In this document: piece by piece, positions 44,843 through 55,015 of the stretch
How the letters are laid out: the number at the start of each line of letters is the position of its first letter
How positions within the stretch are numbered: position 1 is the stretch's first letter
Notes under the pieces: generated by a model
What the model saw: the letters and a program-made list of their open reading frames with translations, nothing else
The model's database searches: none
Told to the model about the DNA's origin: nothing
Position numbers and translations under genes: made by a program
Source: Arcanobacterium phocisimile
GTDB taxonomy: Bacteria; Actinomycetota; Actinomycetes; Actinomycetales; Actinomycetaceae
Length of the DNA stretch: 64,000 bases
Assembly (NCBI RefSeq): GCF_016904675.1
Contig: NZ_CP070228.1
Span: 1,798,001 to 1,862,000 of the forward strand
Reading direction: 5' to 3'

Positions 44843-45507
44843 AGGTCAAGACTACCGGGAGCTTCCACCACTCGGCGAGTGAGATCTATGCTGTGCGCAG
44901 TGGCGAGCCGCTTTTGTACTACTGCTCGAATCTCCTGTTCGATGGCCGGAATAGTTGCAGTGGCATCAATCGTATGCCAGCGTTGCGGATCGGCTTGCGC
45001 CAATTGGCAAAATTCTTCCCGGACTCGTTGATGGAATTCGATGCCGGCCGCTTCGAGGCGATCTTGTTCGGCACCAACACGCTCGCGCCCAACCTCGACC
45101 GGCACGTCTAGCAAGAACGTTATGGCCGGCATATGGCCATCGACTGCCCATAGCGATAAATCGCGAACTTCTTGCTTATCCAGTGACCGCGCCGCACCTT
45201 GATAGGCAACCGAGGAGTCGAGAAAACGATCAGTGATCACTATTTCTCCGCGCTCAAGAGCTGGCAGAATCTTCGTCTCCATGTGGTGTGCCCGATCGGC
45301 GGCATAAAGCAGGGCTTCTGCGCGCGGACTTACCTCACCACCATGAAGTAGCAGGTGGCGAATATGCCCACCGAGTTCGGTTCCCCCAGGTTCCCGGGTG
45401 ACAACGACGCTGTAGCCTTCAGCTTCCAGCCATGCGACTAAGCGTTGGACTTGGGTGGATTTTCCCGAACCGTCGCCTCCTTCAAAGGAGATAAACAAAC
45501 CCGACAT
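44839..45507 (-). CDS. tmk: thymidylate kinase
   Basis: It phosphorylates dTMP to dTDP. It has 222 residues. The P-loop is FEGGDGSGKSTQVQRL, TREPGGTELGGHIRHLLL is the dTMP-binding loop, DRFLDSSVAYQGAAR is the DR(Y/F) motif, and the lid region is near RVGAEQDRLEAAGIEFHQRVREEF. It lies 3 bp after topA and overlaps holB. Confidence 0.96.
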   Translation of the reverse strand: MSGLFISFEGGDGSGKSTQVQRLVAWLEAEGYSVVVTREPGGTELGGHIRHLLLHGGEVSPRAEALLYAADRAHHMETKILPALERGEIVITDRFLDSSVAYQGAARSLDKQEVRDLSLWAVDGHMPAITFLLDVPVEVGRERVGAEQDRLEAAGIEFHQRVREEFCQLAQADPQRWHTIDATATIPAIEQEIRAVVQKRLATAHSIDLTRRVVEAPGSLDL

Positions 45508-45510
45508 ACG

Positions 45511-48270
45511 TTATGCCTTCTTCGCAGCGTCTGCCTCCGGAGCAGAAGCCTTCTTCGCAGCCGGCTTCTTCCCGGTGGTTTTCTTCGTCGTCGACTTCTT
45601 GGCAGCTGTCTTCTTCTTACCAGCACCCGTCACGGTTCGCTTGGTTGCATTGCGCTTCTTCGGTCCGCCTTGCTCAGCAATCTTCAACCGACGCTGAACC
45701 AACAGATCTTGGGCACGCTCGGCAGTGATCTGGTTAGGATCTTCTGACCGTGGCAGGGAAGCATTGGTTTCGCCGTCGGTCACGTACAATCCAAATCGAC
45801 CGTCTTTGAGTAAAATCGTGCCGCCAGAAACTGGATCTTTGCCGAGTTCAGCCAGCGGTGGTTGTGCTTGACGCTTGCCGCGCTGCTTGGGCTGGGCAAA
45901 AATATCTTTTGCTTCGTCGAGCGTAATCGTGAAGATTTGTTCTTCAGATTCAAGCGATCTCGAATCGGAGCCCTTGCGCATGTACGGACCGAAACGTCCG
46001 TTGTGTACCGTCACCAACTCCTCGTCAATTTCACCGAGTTCGCGCGGCAACGACAACAACTGTAATGCCTGCTCAATCGTAACCGTATCCGGATTCATTG
46101 ACTTGAAGAGTGAAGCCGTTGCCGGCTTCGGCTTGACCTTGGAAACCTTGCCAGTCGGAGTCAGCTGTACCGCATCGTCAGGCACGACTTCGGAAACGTA
46201 TGGCCCGAATCGGCCATCTTTGACAACGACATCCCAGCCCTTTTCGTTTTGACCTAAAACTCGATCTTCTTGCATGGCAGCATCAAGGAGCTCGTGAGCT
46301 TTGGCAACTGTCAGTTCATCTGGCGCAACCTCTGGCGGTACCGAAGCACGCTTGCCAGCCGTACCATCAGACTTGGTCTCTTCGAGGTATGGCCCGTATC
46401 GACCAACACGAACCGCGATATTGTCACCAATATCAATAGTGTTCACCGCGCGCGCATCAATATCGCCGAGGCCATCGACTTGGTCACGCAGTCCCTTTTT
46501 CTCGTCAGCACCGCGGTAGAAACCGCCCAAGTATTCCACCGGGTCTTCTTCACCGGCAGCGATCTTATCGAGGTCTTCTTCCATGTCTGCTGTGAAGTCG
46601 TAATCAACCAGATCGGGCAGGTTCTCTTCAAGTAAACGAATGACAGCGAACGCCAGCCAAGTAGGAACAAGCGCCTGGCCTTTGCGGTCGACATATCCGC
46701 GATCGGTAATCGTAGAAATCGTTGTAGCATAGGTGGAAGGACGACCGATGCCTTTTTCTTCCATCGTTTTAACCAGCGACGCTTCGGTGTAGCGTGGCGG
46801 CGGCGCAGTTTCGTGGCCACCTGCTTGAGCTTCAACGTTAGTAACCGTCTCGCCTTCGGCTAGTTCTGGCAACTGGGACTCGGCTTGTTCTTCGTACCGC
46901 TTCTTATCTTTACCTTCTTCGTATGCGGCCATGAAGCCAGGGAAGGTGATGATGGTTCCGGAAACACCCAAACGCGCTTCACTTCCGACGACGTTATCCA
47001 ACGATGCAGTCAACCGGATGGAGGCGGTCGATCCGGTTGCATCCGCCATCTGCGAGGCAACCGTACGCTTCCAAATCAATTCATACAGCGCAAATTCGCG
47101 CCCGCGGAGCTCACTTGCCACCTGCGCGGGAGTACGGAATGAATCACCGGCTGGGCGAATAGCTTCGTGAGCCTCTTGTGCACCTTTAGATTTAGTCGAG
47201 TAAATGCGCGGCTTATCCGGCAGGGAATGCGCGCCGTACATGTCCTTGATCTGCGAGCGCGCAGCGGCAATAGCTTGGCTGGACAGATTCACCGAATCGG
47301 TACGCATATAGGTAATGAAACCGTTTTCGTACAGTGACTGTGCCACTCGCATGGTATCTCGCGAATTCATGGAAAGTTTACGCGATGCTTCCTGTTGCAA
47401 GGTCGACGTCGTAAACGGCGCAGCTGGACGACGGCGGTACGGTTTCGTCTCCACGCTCACAACCGTGGAGTTCCCGGAACTGAGCAAGGCGGAGATGGCC
47501 TGCGCATCATCTTCGGTTAGTACCCGAACGCCTTCTTTGGCTGATTTCGGCTTGAGCTGACCGTCATCGTCGAAATCTTTACCGACGGCAACGCGAGCAC
47601 CATCAACATCAAGTAGTTTGGCGGTAAACGACTCGGAATCTTTTGCCATCTCGACGGCGACATCCCAATAACCGGCAGGTACAAAAGCCATACGTTCACG
47701 TTCGCGTTCAACAACGAGGCGGGTGGTGACGGACTGTACGCGGCCAGCAGACAAACTCGGAGCAACCTTGCGCCAAAGCAATGGAGAAACTTCGTAACCG
47801 ACGAGACGGTCAAGAATACGGCGGGTTTCCTGGGCGTCAACTAGTTTCGTATCGAGATCGCGGGTAGCTTCCAATGCACGCTGGATTGCTTCCTTGGTGA
47901 TTTCATGAAACACCATACGCTTGACTGGAATCTTTGGCTTAAGAACTTCGAGCAGATGCCAAGCGATGGCCTCTCCCTCGCGATCCTCATCAGTTGCGAG
48001 CCACAGTTCGTCTGCTTTCTTCAAGGCAGCCTTGAGCTCGGTAACCTTTTTCTTCTTATCTGTATTGACCACATAGTAAGGCTCGAAATTGTGCTCCACA
48101 TCCACAGCGAACTTGCCGAACGAACCCTTCTTCATATCTGCTGGCAGATCAGAGGGCTTGGGCAGGTCACGAATATGACCAACACTGGCTGTTACTTCAT
48201 ACTCATCACCGAGAAAGTTGGCGACAGTACGCGCCTTGGCAGGAGACTCTACAATCACAAGCTTTGTCAC
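45511..48270 (-). CDS. topA: DNA topoisomerase I
   Basis: A type IA topoisomerase of 919 residues that relaxes negative supercoils. The Toprim domain begins LVIVESPAKARTVANFLG, with acidic residues in ATDEDREGEAIAWHL. The catalytic tyrosine is in ENGFITYMRTDSVNLS. Four C-terminal repeat domains follow (GRYGPYLEE, DGRFGPYVSE, NGRFGPYMRKG, DGRFGLYVTDG), and the end is a long Lys/Ala/Thr tail as in other actinobacterial TopA. The start is a GTG preceded by AAGGATGTAAC. It is first in the topA-tmk-holB operon. Confidence 0.97.
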   Translation of the reverse strand: MTKLVIVESPAKARTVANFLGDEYEVTASVGHIRDLPKPSDLPADMKKGSFGKFAVDVEHNFEPYYVVNTDKKKKVTELKAALKKADELWLATDEDREGEAIAWHLLEVLKPKIPVKRMVFHEITKEAIQRALEATRDLDTKLVDAQETRRILDRLVGYEVSPLLWRKVAPSLSAGRVQSVTTRLVVERERERMAFVPAGYWDVAVEMAKDSESFTAKLLDVDGARVAVGKDFDDDGQLKPKSAKEGVRVLTEDDAQAISALLSSGNSTVVSVETKPYRRRPAAPFTTSTLQQEASRKLSMNSRDTMRVAQSLYENGFITYMRTDSVNLSSQAIAAARSQIKDMYGAHSLPDKPRIYSTKSKGAQEAHEAIRPAGDSFRTPAQVASELRGREFALYELIWKRTVASQMADATGSTASIRLTASLDNVVGSEARLGVSGTIITFPGFMAAYEEGKDKKRYEEQAESQLPELAEGETVTNVEAQAGGHETAPPPRYTEASLVKTMEEKGIGRPSTYATTISTITDRGYVDRKGQALVPTWLAFAVIRLLEENLPDLVDYDFTADMEEDLDKIAAGEEDPVEYLGGFYRGADEKKGLRDQVDGLGDIDARAVNTIDIGDNIAVRVGRYGPYLEETKSDGTAGKRASVPPEVAPDELTVAKAHELLDAAMQEDRVLGQNEKGWDVVVKDGRFGPYVSEVVPDDAVQLTPTGKVSKVKPKPATASLFKSMNPDTVTIEQALQLLSLPRELGEIDEELVTVHNGRFGPYMRKGSDSRSLESEEQIFTITLDEAKDIFAQPKQRGKRQAQPPLAELGKDPVSGGTILLKDGRFGLYVTDGETNASLPRSEDPNQITAERAQDLLVQRRLKIAEQGGPKKRNATKRTVTGAGKKKTAAKKSTTKKTTGKKPAAKKASAPEADAAKKA

Positions 48271-48337
48271 GTTACATCCTTATATATAGGAGGGGTCTGG
48301 TTGTAAACATACCGCATCTGTCCCACACAAACGCAAA

Positions 48338-49852
48338 TCAATCCACAACTTCGGCGTTTTCCACTACCGCAAGCATGCCAAGTTCAAGCATGTGGACAAC
48401 CTTCGGGATGAGGTCTTCGCGCAACTCAACACTATCAATTTCTAAGACTTGTGCTAGCGCCACAATAATCTGCTCAACCGTCAATTCACCGTCACAAACC
48501 GAGACAAAACCAGCTAAAACCGTATCTGCCTGGACCTGATCAGAAAACGAACGACTCGATGCAAACGAAATCAGCCACGGGTCAGCGTCACCCGGATGAT
48601 AATGCCGATGCTCCTCGATACCCGAATTGGACAAACGTAACGAAGACAACGTTTCTTCATCCAAATGCTGAGCGCGACGCATAGCCTCAATAACACTGAG
48701 CATATCCTGGGGCGCCGCACCGCGTAAATCAAAGAACTTTTTCGCCGGCGCTGCCGCCGTGCCTCCGGCTGTACCGCCCATAACTAGATAACCAAATCCG
48801 ATATGGGAAACATTGCGCGCCCTAAAATCCCCCAACCAGGCCCGATAAGCCGGCGCATAATCCGTATTCCCAGCACGCAAACCACCGTCGTGTAACCACA
48901 TTTCTACATAACCATCGACGGCGATCACCTCACGCTGGATCACCAACGCAGATAGTTCCGTCCCGGCAAACCACTGGCGCGGATGGGCATCCCACTGCGG
49001 TTCGTTCCCACCGACGATCTCCCAGTTAGCCAACATGTACGCCGAACCGTTAGGTGACAAATAATCACCCACCGCCCCCACAACAGTTGCCGCCAACGTA
49101 TCGCCCGGCACACCACCATCTCGATATTCCATCGTTCCTAAGTTGTCGCGCACCTCACCTGGCGTGATCACAAACGGTGGATTAGAGACGACGACGTCGA
49201 ACGTCTCACCGGCAACCGGATCGAAGAGAGAGCCTTCCCGTACATCGATCTCCACCCCGTTCAACGTGGCGTTGAACCGGGCATATTCTAAAGCTCTGGT
49301 GGAAATATCCGTCGCGACCGCCACTGCGCCGGCTTTTGCCGCCAAAATCGCGTGGATACCGCAACCGGTTCCCAGATCCAACACTCGCTGACCTGGTGCA
49401 TAATGGGCAAGACTGGCCAAGGTACGGGTAGCCCCGCCAACTCCCATCACATGATCAGTTTTATGCCGGGCGCCTTGAAGGGAACCCCGATCAGAAGCCA
49501 TCCACACCAACTGCTCGCCCACGGCAACCGGAACAAGTTGGAAGCGCGAACGTACCTGATCGCCGTCGACTTCTTCAACCAGTTCTGCCACCCCCGGAAA
49601 TCCTCCCGCAGCGTGATATGTTTGCGGAATCGCACGTTCAACGTCGTCTACCGAAACAGTATCGCCGGTCCACCACAAGCGCACCAACAAACCTAGCTGG
49701 CCGCCGGCAGCTTCCGCTGCAACCTGGGCAGGCACCGCTTCGTCGCGTGTCAAAGCCGCGAGCGCGCTTTCGCCAAGTAAGTCAGCGATCTTTGCTGGGG
49801 TATAGTCGCGCAGGTCGGCACGCAAGGCATCAAAAAACTGAAAATTCTTCAT
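48338..49852 (-). CDS. class I SAM-dependent methyltransferase (HemK/RsmC-like fold)
   Basis: A protein of 504 residues. The middle has the SAM-binding motif VLDLGTGCGIHAILAAKAG, followed by AVATDISTRALEYARFNATLNG, and the NPPF motif VVSNPPFVITPGE typical of N6-adenine, N5-glutamine and rRNA guanine methyltransferases. The N- and C-terminal parts belong to actinobacterial-specific extensions. The substrate is unknown. It lies 7 bp after nrdG in the same direction, probably by chance of genome order; orthologues occur near topA in other Actinobacteria. Confidence 0.85.
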   Translation of the reverse strand: MKNFQFFDALRADLRDYTPAKIADLLGESALAALTRDEAVPAQVAAEAAGGQLGLLVRLWWTGDTVSVDDVERAIPQTYHAAGGFPGVAELVEEVDGDQVRSRFQLVPVAVGEQLVWMASDRGSLQGARHKTDHVMGVGGATRTLASLAHYAPGQRVLDLGTGCGIHAILAAKAGAVAVATDISTRALEYARFNATLNGVEIDVREGSLFDPVAGETFDVVVSNPPFVITPGEVRDNLGTMEYRDGGVPGDTLAATVVGAVGDYLSPNGSAYMLANWEIVGGNEPQWDAHPRQWFAGTELSALVIQREVIAVDGYVEMWLHDGGLRAGNTDYAPAYRAWLGDFRARNVSHIGFGYLVMGGTAGGTAAAPAKKFFDLRGAAPQDMLSVIEAMRRAQHLDEETLSSLRLSNSGIEEHRHYHPGDADPWLISFASSRSFSDQVQADTVLAGFVSVCDGELTVEQIIVALAQVLEIDSVELREDLIPKVVHMLELGMLAVVENAEVVD

Positions 49853-49859
49853 GCCACTA

Positions 49860-50621
49860 TTATGCCGGGCGAATCACTGCAGAAGTAAAGCCGGAGTTTT
49901 CTACTACCGATACGAGTTGCGCCCATGTTTCGCGCCATGCTTGAAGGTCCCAAGACCGCGCTTGTTCTTGGAACTGCTGCGAAGTGCCGCGCTCACGGGC
50001 TTCTTGTAGGGCAAAATTCTCCACCCCGCGGGCTGCTAGCTCACCGACGATACGTGGCAGGTCGCGCGCAACCGAGGAATCCGGGTAGACAGTAGTGCGG
50101 ACCTCGTAGGTTAGTGGGCGATCGGTTCCGGCACGCGCGCAGACTTCAGCCATCATCAGGTCGAGGCATTGCCAAGCTTTGGCTCCGGCATCGGCCCCAA
50201 TGATCGGCTGGTAGCCATCTGGCATGGCTTTGATGTCGAGCCCTATCCAGTCAACGTCGCTGATAACTTCAGCGAAGCGTGCGGGATAGGCACCGGCTGA
50301 ATGTAGCCCGATACGGAACCCGAGTTCGCGCGTGGCGCGGATGGCTGGGCCGAGGGCTAACTGACGAGTAGCTTCGCCGCCGCTGAAGACAACACCATCG
50401 AGTAATCCTTGGCGACGCTTAAGGAAGGCACGAAGCTCTTCCCACGTCACGCTTGTGTTCGCACGCGGATCCATCAGCTCCGTATTTTGACAATACACAC
50501 ACTGCCACGGGCAACCTTGTAAGAAAACAGATGCACACAGTGCGCCTGGCCAGTCGATCGTGGATAGTGGAACGTATCCAGCGATAGCAAGGTCAGACGC
50601 ACTGACTTGTGACGTTCTCAT
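49860..50621 (-). CDS. nrdG: anaerobic ribonucleotide reductase activating protein (radical SAM)
   Basis: A radical-SAM activase of 253 residues. The cluster motif is FLQGCPWQCVYCQNTELMD (C-x3-C-x2-C, with CVYC) and the SAM-binding stretch is GVVFSGGEATRQLALGPAI. It generates the glycyl radical on NrdD. It is longer than E. coli NrdG and resembles the PflA-like NrdG group. It directly follows nrdD (stop and start abut), so the two are co-expressed under the NrdR boxes at 52516. Confidence 0.92.
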   Translation of the reverse strand: MRTSQVSASDLAIAGYVPLSTIDWPGALCASVFLQGCPWQCVYCQNTELMDPRANTSVTWEELRAFLKRRQGLLDGVVFSGGEATRQLALGPAIRATRELGFRIGLHSAGAYPARFAEVISDVDWIGLDIKAMPDGYQPIIGADAGAKAWQCLDLMMAEVCARAGTDRPLTYEVRTTVYPDSSVARDLPRIVGELAARGVENFALQEARERGTSQQFQEQARSWDLQAWRETWAQLVSVVENSGFTSAVIRPA

Positions 50622-52430
50622 TTAGGAGAGCGCTTTCTCCACGAACATTTGACGCTCAGCGTATTCACCCTTCTTTCCAATATTGAAGGACTGTACTGGG
50701 CGGAAGTATCCCATCACGCGGGTCCATACTTCACACTCTTGCGGTTCGGCTTCTGGACGGGTCTGTGCACAGGTTGGGCAGGTTTCGTGCTCACCCTTGA
50801 GATAGCCGTGAACTGGACAAATCGAGAATGTTGGGGTGATGGTGATGTATGGTAGCGAGAATCGGGTCAGGGCGCGACGGATAATTTCCTTGCAGGCATC
50901 TGGTGAGGAGATCGCTTCGTTCATGTATAGATGGAGGACGGTTCCACCTGTGTACTTGCATTGGAGTTCGTCTTGGAGCTCAAGGGCTTCGAAGGCGTCG
51001 TCGGTGAAGCCGACGGGGAGCTGGGAGGAATTGGTGTAGTACGGCTGGTCTGGGGTTCCGGCCTGGATGATATTGGGGTAACGCTTGGCGTCTTCCTTTG
51101 CCAACCGGTAGGTGGTTCCTTCAGCTGGGGTAGCTTCAAGGTTATAGAGGTTTCCGGTGCGCTCTTGGAAGTCCACAAGGCGGGCATTGATGTGGTCAAG
51201 CATTTCTGCCACCATGGCGTGTCCGCGCTCGTCGGTAATGTCGTACTCGTCGAGGGTAAAGTTGCGAACCATTTCGTTCATGCCATTCACACCAATGGTT
51301 GAGAAGTGGTTATTGAGCGTGCCCAAGTAACGCTGGGAGTATGGGTAGAGTCCGCCGTCCATGAATCCTTGAACGGCTTGGCGACGGCGCTCAAGAGTAT
51401 CGCAGGCCATCTCCAACAGAGTGTCCAAGCGTGCGTAGAGGCGTGGGAGGTCTCCGGCGTAGAGGTATCCGAGGCGTGCCATGTTCATAGTGACGACGCC
51501 GATAGATCCGGTGAGTTCAGCAGACCCGAAGAGTCCATTTCCTCGCTTGAGGAGTTCACGCATGTCGAGCTGGAGCCGGCAGCACATGGAGCGAATCATG
51601 CCTGGATCGAGTTCTGAGTTGATGAAGTTTTGGAAGTAGGGCAGGCCGTACTTGGCGGTCATTGCGAACAAGAGCGTGGCGTTTTCGGAGTCCCATTCAA
51701 AATCTTTGGTGATGTTGTAGGTTGGGATCGGGAAGGTGAAGACACGTCCGTTGGCGTCGCCTTCAATCATGACTTCCATATAGGCACGGTTGATCATGGC
51801 CATTTCTTCAGCGAGTTCACCGTACGTAAAGTCGCAGAGTTCGTCACCAATTAGTGGGTTTTGTTCGGCTAGGTCGGCAGGACAGTTCCAGTCAAAAGTG
51901 AGGTTCGTAAATGGGCATTGACTACCCCATCGCGACGGCACATTGAGGTTGTAGATCAGTTCTTGAATGTTTTGCTTAACATCTTCGTAAGAAAGTTGAT
52001 CGAGCCGCACGAATGGAGCCATATAGGTATCGAAGGAAGAGAATGCTTGGGCGCCGGCCCACTCGTTTTGAAGCGTTCCAAGGAAGTTGACGATCTGACC
52101 GCAAGCGGAAGAAAAATGCTTTGGTGGGTTGGAGGCAATAGCTCCAGAAACACCATTGAAGCCTTCCTCGAGAAGACGGCGTAGCGACCACCCTGCACAG
52201 TAGCCGGAGAGCATGTCGAGATCGTGAATATGGAAGTCACCGTCGCGGTGGGCCTGGCCTGCTTCTGGTGCGAAAATTTCATCGAGCCAGTAGTTAGCCA
52301 CCATCTTGCCTGCGTTGTTCAAAATAAGGCCGCCGAGTGAGTAATCCTGGTTGGCATTTGCGTTTACTCGCCAGTCAGAACGAGTGATATATTCCTGGAT
52401 TGATTCAACGGGATCGATATGGCGGCTCAC
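50622..52430 (-). CDS. nrdD: anaerobic ribonucleoside-triphosphate reductase
   Basis: A class III reductase of 602 residues that makes deoxynucleotides without oxygen. The core text GDFHIHDLDMLSGYCAGWSL, CPFTNLTFDWNCP and RSMCCRLQLDMRELLKRGNGLFGS (active-site Cys region) is clear. The zinc site is CPVHGYLKGEHETCPTC and the glycyl-radical loop is RVMGYFRPVQSFNIGKKGEYAERQMF. The N-terminal ATP-cone expected in many relatives is absent: the protein starts at the catalytic region. The start is a GTG preceded by GGCTGGAG. It is regulated by NrdR, judging by upstream boxes. Confidence 0.94.
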   Translation of the reverse strand: MSRHIDPVESIQEYITRSDWRVNANANQDYSLGGLILNNAGKMVANYWLDEIFAPEAGQAHRDGDFHIHDLDMLSGYCAGWSLRRLLEEGFNGVSGAIASNPPKHFSSACGQIVNFLGTLQNEWAGAQAFSSFDTYMAPFVRLDQLSYEDVKQNIQELIYNLNVPSRWGSQCPFTNLTFDWNCPADLAEQNPLIGDELCDFTYGELAEEMAMINRAYMEVMIEGDANGRVFTFPIPTYNITKDFEWDSENATLLFAMTAKYGLPYFQNFINSELDPGMIRSMCCRLQLDMRELLKRGNGLFGSAELTGSIGVVTMNMARLGYLYAGDLPRLYARLDTLLEMACDTLERRRQAVQGFMDGGLYPYSQRYLGTLNNHFSTIGVNGMNEMVRNFTLDEYDITDERGHAMVAEMLDHINARLVDFQERTGNLYNLEATPAEGTTYRLAKEDAKRYPNIIQAGTPDQPYYTNSSQLPVGFTDDAFEALELQDELQCKYTGGTVLHLYMNEAISSPDACKEIIRRALTRFSLPYITITPTFSICPVHGYLKGEHETCPTCAQTRPEAEPQECEVWTRVMGYFRPVQSFNIGKKGEYAERQMFVEKALS

Positions 52431-52515
52431 AGCTCCAGCCTTTCTCTTCGTGCGCTAAATTGGTGTGGTGCAATGTCCTCGCGCTTCGATGCGCGTAAAA
52501 GTTACCGTACCCCGA

Positions 52516-52562
52516 ACACTACATATTGGTCTACTCAAACACGCCAACCCTATATGTAGTGC
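52516..52562. promoter_or_regulatory. pair of NrdR boxes upstream of nrdDG
   Basis: Box 1 ACACTACATATTGGTC (52516-52531) and box 2 ACCCTATATGTAGTGC (52547-52562) match the NrdR consensus ACACwATATATwGTGT at about 12 and 13 of 16 positions. Their starts are 31 bp apart, three helical turns, the canonical NrdR spacing. They lie 86 bp upstream of nrdD. Confidence 0.8.
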
Positions 52563-52726
52563 TCTCAATAAAATAATCTCTTCATGTCGAACTATGCCGA
52601 AAACGAGCGGAGGACACACCTTTCGAAAAAATCCACTGTGGTTTATATCACTTACTGGCTGCTGTTGTGAGCAAGATTCAGTCCCACAATAAGACCACCG
52701 ATTCCAAAAAATGAGACACTACAGCT

Positions 52727-55015
52727 ATGAATTCTCTGCCCGCCTCAGTCCGTGAAATGATAACTGGCCGCCAGCTAATCCCTGCGCGCCAGCCCCGCGA
52801 AGCACACTGGCCAGCACATATAACACCACGACTCCGGCGAGCATTGGTGCGCCGGGGCATAGACCAACTTTGGAGCCATCAAGCCCAAGCGATATTTGAA
52901 CTTAATGCCGGCAACCATGTAGTAATCGCAACCGGCACTGGCTCGGGGAAGTCACTGGCTGCGTGGATACCAGTGCTACACGAACTTCTTTCTTTTTCTC
53001 ACTCCCATTCGTTGAAAGACCACCACAGTAAACCCACCACACTCTATCTTTCTCCTACCAAAGCACTTGCCGCCGACCAGTTAGCAAACCTGACCCAACT
53101 TGCACAAGACATCGATCCTCACATTGCGATAGCAACCGCCGATGGCGATAGCGATACCCCAACTCGGCGTTTTGCACGCGACTACGCAGATATCATCCTT
53201 TCCAATCCAGATTTCTTGCACTTTTCTTTGCTATCTCAGCATGAAAAATGGGCTCGATTATGGCGCGGTTTGCGGTTTATCGTCGTCGATGAATTTCATC
53301 ATTACCGCGGAAATTTCGGTGCTCACGTCTCCCTGATTTTGCGTCGCGCTCTGCGCATTGCACACTATTATGGAGCTAATCCACAAGTCATTTTCCTTTC
53401 GGCTACATCACACAATCCACGCGAAAGCGCACAACGCTTTCTAGGTTCTACGTTTGGCTCAGTAACTGCGATAACCGATGATGGCTCACCCGCGGCCGAG
53501 CGTGAAATTTATACCGTTTTACCAACAGAATCTGCCGCCCAGACCGCCGCCGCCCTAACCGCTGAGCTAGCCCACGACGGCAAGCGACTCTTGACATTCG
53601 TGCGCTCGCGGCACGGAGTGGAACGGGTAGCTGAACTGGCACGAATTCACCATTCGGAACTTGATCCACGAGCTGCGGCCTCAATAGCTGCCTATCGCGG
53701 GGGCTACCTACCTGAGGAGCGCCGAGATTTAGAAGCCCGGCTTTCTAACGGTTCACTGCGTGCACTTGTCACTACCTCCGCTCTTGAACTTGGCATCGAT
53801 ATTGCTGGCTTGGATGCGGTGATTACCACCGGCTGGCCTGGCACCCACGCCTCTTTCCACCAGCAAATTGGTCGGGCAGGCCGGGCTGGAACTCCAGGGA
53901 TGAGCGTTTTTATTGCCCGCGATAACCCGCTCGATCAATACATCGTGCACCATCCGGACATGCTGACCGCGCCAGCTCTCGAATCCTCCACATTTGACCC
54001 GACAAATCCCTGGATACTACCGCCACACTTAGCAGCTGCTGCACATGAACTTCCGCTGACGAAAAAAGACCTACCTCTTTTTGCTCTTACTTCTACCTCC
54101 CTCGTGGATCAAATGGTAGATAATGAACTCTTGAAATCACGGCCTTCTGGCTGGTTTTGGAATACGACCACCCGCATCGAACCACATTCCTTACTGGATC
54201 TACGCGGAGAGGACTCAACGATTTCGATCGTCAATTCCCACGACGGTTCGGTTCTCGGAACAGTTGATGGCAGTCGTGCCGACACTACCGTCTTCCCTGG
54301 TGCGATCTACCTCCACCAAGGAAAATCTTTCGAAATCCTCGAACGCCAATCCGATATTGCCTTAGCACAACCAGCCACCGATACCAGCATTCGCACGTTT
54401 GCCCGGACAAATAATTCGGTTGACATTATCTCGACTACACATACAGTTACACTCCCCGGCGGCCTGTGGTGTTACGGGACGGTGAATGTACGTTCGCAAG
54501 TTGTCGGATATGACGTGCGCAGAGCCAGCGATGGAGTTTTCCTTGGGACTGTCCCCCTTGACCTCCCGATTCGGGAATTTGTCACCGCGGGAACGTGGAT
54601 ATCTCTGAGCGAAGAAACCACTCGTACTTACCAGATCGATACTGCCGATCTACCTGGCACACTTCATGGCGCTGAGCACACGATGATTGCCATGCTTCCT
54701 TTGCTCGCTACCTGCGACCGTTGGGACATTGGCGGTTTATCAACAGCTATTCATCCAGCTACCCAATGCCCAACCATCATCATTCATGATGCGATCGCGG
54801 GCGGATCCGGTGCAGCCTTGCGCGGATTCCATGCGGGACGCACCTGGTTACAAGCCACCTTCGAAGCCTTGGCAACGTGCCCGTGTGAATCGGGATGCCC
54901 CTCTTGTGTCCAGTCTCCCAAATGCGGTAATAACAATCAACCGCTGTCCAAAACTGGCGCACTATTCCTTATGGCAGCGCTTCTTGACCAACATGATTCC
55001 CTAGAGAACTCTTAA
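52727..55015 (+). CDS. DEAD/DEAH-box helicase with DUF1998 domain (MrfA/Rv3649-like)
   Basis: A superfamily 2 helicase of 762 residues. Motif I is VIATGTGSGKSLAAW, Ia LYLSPTKALAADQL, motif II VVDEFHHYRG, III FLSATSHNP and VI QQIGRAGRAG. The C-terminal third is DUF1998, with the cysteine cluster CPCESGCPSCVQSPKCGNNN. This architecture is that of MrfA, which acts in mitomycin-type DNA repair in Bacillus, and of actinobacterial Rv3649. It sits next to the tad operon as in other Actinobacteria. Its end overlaps the convergent Rv3654c-like gene by four bases. Confidence 0.93.
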   Translation: MNSLPASVREMITGRQLIPARQPREAHWPAHITPRLRRALVRRGIDQLWSHQAQAIFELNAGNHVVIATGTGSGKSLAAWIPVLHELLSFSHSHSLKDHHSKPTTLYLSPTKALAADQLANLTQLAQDIDPHIAIATADGDSDTPTRRFARDYADIILSNPDFLHFSLLSQHEKWARLWRGLRFIVVDEFHHYRGNFGAHVSLILRRALRIAHYYGANPQVIFLSATSHNPRESAQRFLGSTFGSVTAITDDGSPAAEREIYTVLPTESAAQTAAALTAELAHDGKRLLTFVRSRHGVERVAELARIHHSELDPRAAASIAAYRGGYLPEERRDLEARLSNGSLRALVTTSALELGIDIAGLDAVITTGWPGTHASFHQQIGRAGRAGTPGMSVFIARDNPLDQYIVHHPDMLTAPALESSTFDPTNPWILPPHLAAAAHELPLTKKDLPLFALTSTSLVDQMVDNELLKSRPSGWFWNTTTRIEPHSLLDLRGEDSTISIVNSHDGSVLGTVDGSRADTTVFPGAIYLHQGKSFEILERQSDIALAQPATDTSIRTFARTNNSVDIISTTHTVTLPGGLWCYGTVNVRSQVVGYDVRRASDGVFLGTVPLDLPIREFVTAGTWISLSEETTRTYQIDTADLPGTLHGAEHTMIAMLPLLATCDRWDIGGLSTAIHPATQCPTIIIHDAIAGGSGAALRGFHAGRTWLQATFEALATCPCESGCPSCVQSPKCGNNNQPLSKTGALFLMAALLDQHDSLENS

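Noticed and set aside
45445-45750. Plus-strand open frames opposite the topA 3' end
   Set aside because: They are shadows of the Lys/Ala-rich TopA tail, whose biased codons keep the opposite strand open.
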